A DNA stretch of 21,572 nt from Coptodactyla brooksi (taxonomy: Eukaryota > Arthropoda > Insecta > Coleoptera > Scarabaeidae): the NCBI GenBank assembly GCA_033557675.1, contig JAWQRM010000544.1, positions 1 to 21,572 of the forward strand. Direction: 5' to 3'. The notes under the pieces are model-generated. The model was not told the DNA's origin and searched no databases. It saw only the letters and a program-made list of their open reading frames with translations. The translations under genes were made by a program, and so were the position numbers. Positions 8,919 through 16,613 of the stretch are shown piece by piece (position 1 is the stretch's first letter; each line of letters begins with the position of its first letter).

Positions 8919-9571
8919 GTATATTTATCTTTGTATACATTCTATATATTACTTTATCCATAATGGTATTAATTAGTATAAGACTGGGGTTATCATTATC
9001 GTGGGTATTGCTTCAGTTAGATCATCGTCAGCCTGTATTATTGTTGTTGGAATTTATTTTTCTTGTAGAGTTTGAAGTACAGCAGAGATTCGGGTCCGCC
9101 AAAAGTCTTAAGTAAAGACTGTAGCGGACATAAAAGCCACTACGTTCTAATCTACTTGTTTTTCACTGATCTAACTCATCACAATGATAAGATCGGTTGT
9201 AGATTTTTCCGGAATCCTATTTCTTCCTCATTGTTTTCTACATAATTTTTGATTTATAGTGTTATTTAACAAACGGTAGTATTATTTTATGGATAGGAAT
9301 TGTGATAATGGTTCGCAATGCATTGTGAATTTTCTGGTGATCAAACACGAGTTGTATAAGAGTTCTTATTTCATTATTCAATTTCCTGCTACCATATTTA
9401 ACGATTCATTTGCTATGCCATGGTCACCCGGAGCCTATATGTTTTCAGGCACTTCAATGCTGCAGTTATGTCTCCAGATTCGATGCTGATATTATGCTGT
9501 ACTTGTTTAGGTTTCTCTATCGTCTCAGCTGTATATTGATCATATATGTTTTCAAAGTATTCATTCAACGC

Positions 9572-10011
9572 TTTACTTAATTCTATGGTACATTTTACAT
9601 GGTTTCATATGCTTTCCGTGATATTTTGTCAATTGATTTTGGTATCATCCGTAAGTTGCTTTATATCTTTTAATTTTATTGCACGGTTCGCAATAAAATT
9701 AACTTTATAGGTCTCATAAATTTATGATTACATGTTGCTGATTCGTAGGTGGAAACTTTTTCGTACCGGTTCCTCACTTTTTGTCTCGTTAATATATTTG
9801 TACCTTACGGTTTGAGAAGCACTTCTCAAACCGTAAGGTACAAATATATTCGCTGGTCATCCTATTGTTTGCTGTTGTTGCACCATTCCGAAGCCTTTCG
9901 AGTCCATTGTGCTTTCGTTCTTCCTTTCTGTTCTCCGTATTACACTGTTGAGTATGCTGTACTGAATATGATGTGGCAAGCGCGATGGTGACCTTAGAAT
10001 GAGTACTCTAT
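9572..10011. other. spacer between two opposed LINE remnants
   Basis: No recognisable coding sequence; short ORFs on both strands have no family features I can see. It contains the perfect palindrome at 9791-9850. The 5' end of the minus-strand LINE may extend into the left part, but I cannot trace it. Confidence 0.4.
9791..9850. repeat. perfect palindrome, 29-base arms, 2-base spacer
   Basis: Bases 9791-9819 are exactly complementary to 9822-9850, with only CA between. The arms contain GTACCTTACGGTTTGAGAAG, so they are not low-complexity. The absence of any mismatch in otherwise heavily decayed sequence implies a recent origin, an assembly fold-back, or maintenance. Confidence 0.95.
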
Positions 10012-10678
10012 TTTTCAGAAAACATATCATATACAATGTGTGGATATTTCTGCAACTGAAGCTCGCAAAATCTGTCATAAATCTGGCCTGGCCTGGACAT
10101 GCAATGAGCTATTGGTACGGCGAGCTATTCATGGCTCTCAGGCTAATATTAACTTCTTAAAAGATAAAATTTCATGCGCATCTGCTCCCAATTCTCATTG
10201 AATTTGAGGACATAATTCAGAAAACTACAGGCACAGAAGGAAAAGAAACTATTTGTTACTGGGCATTTTACTGTAACTGGCTTAGCTTCTTTAACCTAAT
10301 ACATTTAGAAGTGCATGGGGCATCAAATGCAGGTGGATGTGATTTATACAGATCTTTCTAAGGCATTGGACTCTATTAGTTATTATCTCTTGTTGAGGAA
10401 GAACCGTATTGATTAGTCAGGAAGCTTTCTGGGATTGATGAGTTTTTATCTCAAAGGCAGAATCAACTGTATATTTTTTAACGGTTTATATATAAACCTA
10501 GTGTTTCTACCACTGTGACTAGCACTCCGCGGAGTTCATTTCCGGGCCCTCTCCGCATATCCTGTACTTGCTTATGCCGATGACATTAAATTATTTTCGG
10601 CAAGCGAATTTCGAGAAAATGCCTAGAAATTTCAGTTTTATGTGTATGTAGAACGTCAGACCTCATTACGCCTACATA

Positions 10679-11550
10679 CACAGCATGACCATTAAATGAC
10701 GAGAATTTTGATTTAAATCCTAGAATACGTAGCACCATCTATCGAACATATATATTTTTAGAAAAATTCAAGTCACCCAAGTTAATGTTAATCGGATGAC
10801 AGGTTCCAAAGTTACAGCCATTTTAATATCGATAAAAGTGTTGATAGTGTTGATGTCGTAAAAACATAATGGAACAAAGTGCAAATATTAAATTTTGAGA
10901 ATGTTGGCTGCAGAATTAAAAATAAATAGGAGAAACTGTTCGTCAAATTTTGACTCAAGCTTTGAGAAAAAGGAAAGTTTGTGCACGTCTTGTTCCGTAT
11001 GATTTAGATGACGACATGATCCAGATTTTCTTCATTCGATCATAACCGGCGATGAAACATGGTGCTTTAAATATGGTCCATAAACTAAGTGTCAATCTGC
11101 AGAATGGAAGTCTAAAGGCGAGCCAAAATAAAAAGAAAATGCGTTTTAAGATGTCAAGAAGCAAGGAATGTTGATTACTTTTTTATGATTCACAAGGGAT
11201 TGTTCACAAGGAATTTGTTCCACAAGGTAAAACTGTCAATGGAGAATTTCATTTAACAGTTTTACATCGTTTGTGGTGAAGAATTGTACGTGTTAGGCCT
11301 GTATATCCAGCAGGAAAACAGGTGATTTTATTACACGATAATGTATCATCACATAAGACATCACATAAAACACACGTTAAAAGTTCGTCAATTTTTAAAG
11401 GCCATTCCTAAGGATGACATACAAAAATCTATACATGTTACTATTGAGTTAAATGGAACCTATTTTGAGTAAAAAGTATCTTTTAAATGCAATTCAGCGT
11501 GTGTTTTTTTGAAAATCTAGAAATTCTCGTTATTTAATTGTCATACTGTG
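10679..11550 (+). mobile_element. internally deleted mariner inserted in the plus-strand LINE
   Basis: The left end CACAGCATGACCATTAAATG and the complement of the right end CACAGTATGACAATTAAATA are matched terminal repeats, extending further into ACGAGAATTT. TA flanks both sides (10677-10678 and 11551-11552). The length of 872 bases is well short of the usual mariner length of about 1.3 kb. It lies between RT segments of the surrounding LINE, so it inserted after that element. Confidence 0.85.
10869..11475 (+). pseudogene. mariner transposase, deleted and decayed
   Basis: ATG at 10869 begins MEQSANIKF and then a stop, as at the start of mariner transposases. After a deletion the frame reads RQILTQALRKRKVCARLVPY, then ITGDETWCFKYGP (the TGDETW motif with the first catalytic Asp). 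TKCQSAEWKSKGEP follows. Later come VILLHDNVSSHKT (the HDNA motif with the second Asp) and LNGTYFE near the C-terminus, ending about 11472. The YSPDLAP.D segment with the third Asp is missing. The N-terminal DNA-binding domain is mostly deleted. Several stops and frameshifts exist. Confidence 0.8.
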
Positions 11551-11896
11551 TATACAGTCCGCGGAGTGAATATTGATAGAAAAGATAAGACTACTGAGCT
11601 GGGTGTGGTGTTTGGTGCGTCACTAATCTTTAACAATCATATTAAAACCATTACTACGAAGGCATTGAAATTGTTGGGATTTATCTTCAGGCTGATTTAG
11701 GATTTATCATCGTCTGCGTATTGATCTACATCAAACAAGATTCCTTAAGTTTCTCAATCTGAAAGTTTATGATTTCTACCCAGTGTATGGTGCTAGTTTT
11801 GTAGGTTTGCAGATGGAATGAATTCGCCAACGGAACGTAGGGAAACGCAAATAGTAATAATGCTTAGTTAATTGTTGCATTACAAGATTGAGATTG

Positions 11897-11950
11897 TACC
11901 TTTCTACCAGTTACACGTTGGTAGCTTGTTTCTAGCTACCAACAGTGTAG
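11897..11950. repeat. imperfect hairpin near the LINE 3' end
   Basis: GTTGGTAGC near 11917-11925 and GCTACCAAC at 11935-11943 form a perfect 9-base stem. It extends outward through ACAC/GTGT with a one-base bulge, and weakly through TTCTAC/GTAGAA. Confidence 0.6.
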
Positions 11951-12089
11951 AATAACTAAATATTCCGTCGTTCACTGATGCAATAATTAGTTATCACGTG
12001 TATTGTGGCATTGAATTCTTTACTAGTGATACTTTATTTGCTTGCTAGACTTTCTCCTATAATTGAGATACTCTGCAGGGCAAATATCT

Positions 12090-12106
12090 TTATTATTATT
12101 ATTATT
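12090..12106 (+). repeat. (TTA)n microsatellite
   Basis: Five TTA units plus TT. Confidence 0.9.
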
Positions 12107-12259
12107 CAGAATATACACACGTAGCTGCAGCTCCCAGAATGTGGGTAATTTATTGTGCAATTTACTGCACATTTGAAATTAAAATTACTCAGAACATCTC
12201 CTCAATACTTCCCTATACATCTAGCACTCGAGAAGAAAGATTCCGGGTCCTTTCCATTT

Positions 12260-12303
12260 CTCCTGAAGATGGTTTACTAGATATACCAAAACGTATGTCG
12301 AGT
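12260..12303 (+). ncRNA. second degenerate hammerhead motif, probable Penelope remnant
   Basis: CTC (stem I), CTGAAGA (exact CTGANGA core), a stem II candidate GGTTTA...TATACC with one mismatch, then AAAAC where the consensus is GAAAC. Next are AC/GT with loop GTAT as a minimal stem III, the cleavage triplet GTC, and GAG (stem I). Only G12 (now A) departs from the core. CTGAnGATGG...CCgAAACGT is the usual look of Penelope-type terminal ribozymes. No coding remnant is attached. Confidence 0.5.
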
Positions 12304-12535
12304 ACAAAAATTGTATTTTTGTGGTTAATGCGTTTGTTAGTTTTAGAAAATAATGTGTTTACAGACATGATTCAAAGCTAATTGCCAAAGCTAATTAGCT
12401 TCAAAACCGCAAAACTTGGCTAGAACATAATTTAAGGGTCGTGATAAAGATCTGAAGTTAAATGTTCTTCTAAGCAATTAAGAAAATCGGAAGTGTTCAA
12501 CGAGGGGAAAATGATCTTGGGCCTAGAAAATTATA

Positions 12536-13190
12536 GTGTTCTATAATTTTGATTTCAATAAAATTGCTGAAGATGAAGTTTTATGTATTAAAATTTTATG
12601 CATGTTTGGAAATAAGGATATTTTCCACCAGAATAACCATGGACAGTGGAATAGAGAAAATCGTGGGAATATTATCCAACAAAATCCGAAAAGAAGATTT
12701 TCACTGAACGTTAGGTGTAGCCTAATTGGAGATCGACTGGTTGAGCCAGGTTTTATTGATGGAAATTTGGACCAAAATAAAGGTGAGGTGGATAACTTAT
12801 TGAATAATTTTCAGTTGAATGAGCTGTAGAGCATTTACTTTGACCAGGATGGCACACAACTTCCCAATTCTAGATTAATATCAAATCTATTAAGTAAGAG
12901 ATTTGGAGAACGGTGGCTTGGAACGCACGGCCCAAAGAAGTGGCCTGCCAGATCTCCGGACCTCACGCCAATGGATCTTTGTATATGGGCTTACCTTAAA
13001 GACAAAGCCTACTGTATTAGATACATATCCTGAAAATATTAAACTTATCTTATTGCTCTTAAGATAAGCTTATATTATTAAAATATAAGCTTATCTTAAG
13101 AGCATGACTCATTAAAGCCTGTAGAAAGCTTCTATGTCAGGTTTTGCTAAATCGAACGTTGCCGATTGTGAATAGCCCATAATGGAGCCA
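12536..13190 (+). pseudogene. Tc1/mariner-superfamily DDE transposase remnant
   Basis: The frame from 12620 gives NNHGQWNRENRGN, KRRFSLNVRCSLIGDRLVEP and GFIDGNL, matching '..R.vNVWcGIiGd.LvGP.ffdG.L'. After an in-frame TAG at 12827 it continues IYFDQDGTQLP (the QQDGAPPH motif, catalytic Asp kept). GERWLGTHGPKKWPARSPDL and TPMDLCIWAYLKDKAY follow, carrying the third acidic residue. 36 residues separate the two Asp residues (QDG and SPD). Downstream, DSLKPVESFYVR resembles the family's C-terminus. A perfect hairpin at 13054-13104 disrupts the coding sequence. The N-terminal domain is not recognised. It belongs to the same broad family as 693-1584, but on the opposite strand. Confidence 0.8.
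13054..13104. repeat. perfect inverted repeat, 23-base arms, 5-base spacer
   Basis: Bases 13054-13076 are exactly complementary to 13082-13104 with ATTAA between. The hairpin sits inside the transposase remnant, between the parts matching PENIK and the C-terminal SLKPVESF, so at least one arm is extra sequence. Confidence 0.95.
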
Positions 13191-13869
13191 ACTTCAAATA
13201 GTATCTTTTGTTAGTTAATTCATTATGTTTTGGAATATCTGTTGTTTAGTATGTTTATTTCATTTTTTGTTATAATCTAATTTTTAATTTGTTTATTGAA
13301 ACCTTTGATATTTTAGTTAGTTTATTATTTACTTTTCTTGTGTATTTGATATTGTTTGTGTCTACTATTTAGTCAGTGTGTTCGCTGACCATGTCAGCAT
13401 CAACAGAAGCAAGAGACAAAAGGAATGGTGCCCTTGTCCTCGTAAATCTGTAATAACGAGATTGCACTATTAACTGGAAATGTAGATTACCAAACCTTCA
13501 CTTAAGTGTAATACAGATTAACACTTCTACGTAAGTGTTATACATAAAAGCGTGTGGAGTGAATTGTACTTTTTCAATCATCCATAGATCAGCGCAGTTT
13601 CAAACAAGTACATTAAAAATATAAAATACTACTTAAGTGATGAACCTATCAGAAATTTCACAGTCACGCTTTAACTAGTTTAATTTCATCCACTTGTAGT
13701 ACTTGGGTTTCAGTTAATACGTATCACTAATGGTTGTCACTCAAGGATAAACACTTCTTCCTTCCAGCATTTTAATTGGCTCAGTAGGAAATTTCCTCAG
13801 ACAAGTCTCCGTCAAGATTTTTAGTGTTGCTAATAACAAGTTTGCTCGATTCGTCTGGTGTAAGTTTAG
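13191..13869. other. gene-free AT-rich stretch
   Basis: No coding sequence or known transposon motif seen. A small hairpin AACACTT/AAGTGTT lies near 13521-13540, and ACTTAAGTG-type motifs recur near 13500 and 13633. Confidence 0.4.
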
Positions 13870-14181
13870 AAAAATGCGCTGCGTTCGCCCGACGATGGAC
13901 GAGGGGCAGGTCCGAGAGCGGGGAAAAAGACGAAGAACGCTCCGCGGTGTAGCGGAGCAGCAGCTAGGCTAGGTTGGCCTGGGTAAAAAGTGAAGGCGTC
14001 CAAACCTGTTAAACGGGTGTCACACGCGTGGGCCGAAGGTTCGACTCCTAGAAAACAGACCCGAGGTCCACACGAGCTCGACTCGACCGTCTAACGGCGC
14101 ATCTGGAGGTTAGGACGTGTTTTTAGTCGGGTTTAGAAATTCCTTTTGTCGAAACTTCAAAATCGAAGTGTGCTGTAGCTA
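13870..14181 (+). other. CpG-rich segment with Pol III box-like motifs, possible SINE head
   Basis: About 240 bases (13870-14110) stand out as GC- and CpG-rich in an AT-rich window. TAGCGGAGCAGC at 13950-13961 fits the A-box consensus TRGCNNAGYNGG at 11 of 12 positions. GGTTCGACTCC at 14038-14048 is an exact B box. Between them CCTGTTAAACGGG can fold like an anticodon arm. Full tRNA folding fails: the T stem and acceptor stem do not pair. A tRNA-derived SINE head or tRNA pseudogene is the best guess. Host promoter or rDNA-related sequence remain possible. Confidence 0.4.
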
Positions 14182-15446
14182 CAGTGGCTCCAAACCAAAC
14201 TCGGACACCACAGAAAAAAAATATTTTCTCACTAAAAATGTCTGAACTAAAACAGGTAAAAAAAAACTTAATTAAGAAAACAAATCAGAAATATTTATTA
14301 ATTATAATATAAAAAATTGACAAAGCACAACAGCATTGAAAAAATCAAGCGCAAATCAAACTCAGACAGCAAGCAATTGTGCGCTACTACGCATGCGCAA
14401 ACAAAACACAACCAGCTTCATGCGAATTTTTGATAAAACTTGTTTAAAAATTCGAAATGTCTAGGCAACGAGGCCAAATGAGTATTGAAGTTAGAAAACT
14501 TGTCACTAAACATTTTGAGCACGGGAAATTTGTGCAGGAGATTGCAGCGATTGTGGACAGAAGTCACTCTATTGTCTATGACACAAATAAACGTTTTAAA
14601 ACCAACAAGCAGGTGGAAAATAGATTAAAAACTACCCATATAAAAATTTTTAGCTTAGCAGATATGCGCTATTTAGTGCACCAAAATTAGCTATTATTGC
14701 TGAAAGTGAACTAAGGAAAATAGCCAGTGCGTCAACAATTAGGAATGTTCTTCTTAAGATAAATTTGAATGGTTGAAAACTTAGAAAGAAAGTTTACAGA
14801 TGAGAGCAAATTTAATGTTTTTGGGGCAGATGGTAAGCTATACGTGTGGAGAAAGCCGAATTGAACCTAAAGAACCTGCGACCGACGGTGAAATATCGTG
14901 GCAGACCGGTGATGGTGTGGGGTTCGTTTTCAGCTGCTGGTCCAGGATTTTTGCATTTTATTGAAGGAATAATGGTCCAATATGTTTACCTTGAAATTTT
15001 AAAAAGAAATTCATCACTAAACGTTGTTAAACTAACTATTGGCACTTCTACCAAGAGAACGATCCAAAACACAAAGCCTACAAAGTGCGTTCTTGGCCAT
15101 TTACAATTGTCCCCATGCCATGGAAACACCACCCCGAAGCCTTGACATAAACCCCATAGAGAATTTGTGGGATCGTCTTTTCACAAAAATTCGTAAGCAT
15201 ACAATTTCCAGCAAAATAGAGCTAAAAAATGCTTTGCTAGAAGAATGGGCAAAAATTTAGTCTAGTTTTTGTGAGAGGTTGGATAAATCAATGAATAAAC
15301 GGCTTCAAATAGTTAGAAAACTAGTTGATGTGTACATCCTACATGACTTTTTCTCACCTTGACCCTTTTTTTTGTGTTTTAGAAAATATTGAAGAAATAT
15401 TTTAGACCTAAGCTTGACTGTTCTAAAATCCGAATTTGGATAATTT
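14182..15446 (+). mobile_element. Tc1 transposon remnant, right end lost
   Basis: The left end at 14182, after TA (14180-14181), reads CAGTGGCTCCAAACCAAACT then CGGACACC, the typical Tc1 terminal sequence. The expected inverted right end is not present. A partial match, TCCGAATTTGG at 15429-15439, is followed directly by the tandem-repeat block, so the end was probably replaced or truncated there. Confidence 0.7.
14457..15344 (+). pseudogene. Tc1 transposase, frameshifted and internally deleted
   Basis: Start MSRQRGQMSIEVRKLV, followed by an HTH region (IAAIVDRSHSIVYDTNKRF). A decayed second HTH follows (LRKIASASTIRNVLLKINL, about 14710-14772). Then FTDESKFNVFGADGKLYVWR carries the first catalytic Asp. 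A frameshift near 14855 leads to NPKNLRPTVKYRG, MVWGSFSAAGPG and HFIEGIM. YQENDPKHKAYKVRSW at about 15047-15100 is the QDNDPKHT motif with the catalytic Asp changed to Glu. Another frameshift precedes YNCPHAMETPPRSLDINPIE, which keeps the last catalytic Glu. After a stop at 15258 the same frame continues FCERLDKSMNKRLQIV. The family match is unambiguous; the gene is inactive. Confidence 0.9.
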
Positions 15447-16200
15447 TTAAAGTAAACCAAACAACCTGTATAATCAAAAATACTTTTAAAAGTTCGATGC
15501 ACGGCAGCTTTTATTTGAAAAATTTTTCCCAATCAAATGAACAACAGTTCTAAACAAAATTTTACATTCGTACCTGTCATCTTTTTTCAAAAATGTGAAA
15601 TAACACCCAAACGGTACGACTTGAAGCTAATGTATAATATTTATATAGTAATATTACATTTAAAATATTATTAAATTCAAAATATATTATTTATATTTAT
15701 TTAATAATTAAGGTTGCCCTTACATTTTATAAGGGCTTAAAAAATAGAACAATATACAGGATGTTCCATTTAAAAATCTTCAGTAGTTTTTAGAATAAAT
15801 CGAACACCTTGTATATTCAAAAATAGTTTCAAATTATAAAGAGTTCGATGTAATGCAATTTTTATTTGAAAAATTTTCTAAAAAGAACAATAACAGTTGT
15901 AAGAAAAATTTTGTATCACAGCTGTCATGTTTTTTCTATAATAGGAAATAATGCCCAAACGGTGCAATTTGCAACTAATATATAGTAATTAAAGTGGTCA
16001 TTAAATCTTTTAAATACTTTTAAAAAATGCAGTAATATACAGGTGTCCCATTTAAAAATCTGAAGTTGAATAATCTTTTAAATAAACCGAACATCCTGTA
16101 TATTCGAAAATAGTTTCAAATTGTAATGAATTCAATGTCGTACAACATTTATTTGAACATTTTATTTCTAAAGAGAGCAATAAGCCAGTTTAGGAACGAA
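15447..16200 (+). repeat. three diverged tandem repeat units
   Basis: Unit 1 is 15447-15788, unit 2 is 15789-16074 and unit 3 (partial) is 16075 to about 16200. Each begins TTTTA.A.TAAAcCGAACA.C followed by cTGTATA.TC.AAAATA, then TTCgATG and TTTATTTGAA. Units 1 and 2 also share CCCAAACGGT. Before units 2 and 3 stands an inverted partner, ATACAGGATGTTCCATTTAA or a close variant, which can pair with the CGAACATCCTGTAT start of the next unit. The period is 342 then 286 bases. The origin is probably a tandemly amplified transposon piece; the family is not recognised. Confidence 0.75.
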
Positions 16201-16320
16201 ATATCCTCTTGTCCTAAAGGACTATATTTTTTACAATAATACTTATGTCGAGAACCGTTGATTTTAAGCATGTACTATCTTTATAGTTTTTTACTCGCAA
16301 TTTTATGTAGATTACAAGAC

Positions 16321-16354
16321 TATATTTTATTACAAAAACATGTAATAAAATATA
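16321..16354. repeat. perfect inverted repeat, 14-base arms, 6-base spacer
   Basis: TATATTTTATTACA at 16321-16334 pairs exactly with 16341-16354. On the minus strand it contains AATAAAA, downstream of the ATAD2 stop, so it could hold the gene's polyadenylation signal. Confidence 0.85.
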
Positions 16355-16524
16355 TATTATATTAAAACGAGTTGTAAAAAAATCAAAAAATTTTTAGGTT
16401 AAGTACCTCAACCATATGTACAATTTTTTCGAAATCCTTATTGTGACCAGATTATATAATAAATAGCTTATATGCAAAATATTGTTTTGATTAGTCTAAT
16501 AGAACAAGAGATAAATGTGTCACA

Positions 16525-16547
16525 GACGGACGGACGGACGAACGGAC
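16525..16547 (+). repeat. GACG microsatellite
   Basis: Imperfect (GACG)n, just downstream of the ATAD2 coding end on the minus strand. Confidence 0.8.
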
Positions 16548-16577
16548 AGACCAACCACTCAAAGTAGCATAGATAGG

Positions 16578-16613
16578 CTACAAATAGTCTAATTCGTAAA
16601 GATCTATCAAAAT
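16578..16613 (-). CDS. ATAD2: tentative last coding exon of ATAD2
   Basis: After the donor GTGAGT at 16693, an AG at 16615-16614 opens ILIDLYELDYL and a TAG, in phase with the preceding ...KTLPD. The short hydrophobic/acidic helix suits the family's C-terminus. The acceptor lacks a nearby pyrimidine tract. If the intron were retained the protein would instead end DVSRFLFTFFYR. The true last exon might also lie further left. Confidence 0.45.
   Translation of the reverse strand: MLIDLYELDYL

Larger units (their letters stand above)
8041..9571 (-). pseudogene. non-LTR retrotransposon (LINE) reverse transcriptase remnant, minus strand
   Basis: Reading down from 9571, ALNEYFENIYDQYTAE resembles the 'W..YF..LY' region after a LINE endonuclease. 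It is followed by DITAALKCLK (the 'ei..ai..mK.GKAPG' region), then LNNEIRTLIQLVF and ITIPIHK (the 'II.PI.KKG' RT motif). Near 9220 comes EEEIGFRKN, like 'E.Q.GFR..RST', and then ISEKQVD. At 8289-8041 one frame gives the C-terminus: APETRAETSETKQTLRTVQI, ALREITGKSLRNKAGSRDM, stop, NMPNIVKFSKDRRKS. This matches the widespread LINE tail 'LR.I.GKTLRDR.R..DI...c.v.div.w...RR'. Many stops and frameshifts are present. The catalytic YADD is not clearly seen, and 8372-8890 is poorly matched. I do not assign a clade. Confidence 0.65.
10012..11760 (+). pseudogene. non-LTR retrotransposon (Jockey/CR1-like) remnant, plus strand
   Basis: At 10018-10198 one frame reads YHIQCVDISATEARKICH then GLAWTC, resembling the last Cys/His positions of a PHD-like finger found in some LINE ORF1 proteins. 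From 10321 comes reverse transcriptase: MQVDVIYTDLSKALDSISYY, matching 'vDViYtDFSKAFD.v.h'. Next are LMSFYLKGRINC and, in the same frame, LAYADDIKLF at 10567-10596, the catalytic YADD motif intact. A mariner interrupts at 10679. At 11581 the match resumes as TTELGVVFGASLIFNNHIKT then ALKLLGFIFR, the 'LGV.FD..L.F..HI' segment that follows YADD. Stops occur after NRID and later. Parts between the finger-like piece and RT are deleted. The finger is tentative; the RT is well supported. Confidence 0.75.
11761..12259. other. gene-free stretch with a TTA microsatellite
   Basis: Apart from the hairpin near 11897-11950 and a TTA repeat at 12090-12106, nothing is recognised. The right part (12110-12259) may belong to the Penelope-type terminal repeat suggested by the ribozyme-like core that follows. 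Confidence 0.35.

Noticed and set aside
9857..10078. Minus-strand 73-codon ORF
   Set aside because: It overlaps the plus-strand LINE finger-like segment and has no family features.
10955..11164. Minus-strand 69-codon ORF
   Set aside because: Antisense to the mariner transposase segment with TGDETW.
13950..14060. A functional tRNA-Leu or tRNA-Ser gene
   Set aside because: The A and B boxes and an anticodon-like arm exist, but the T stem and acceptor stem do not pair.
15305..15532. Minus-strand 75-codon ORF as a further ATAD2 exon
   Set aside because: It lies across the Tc1 3' end and the repeat block, and shows no ATAD2 similarity.
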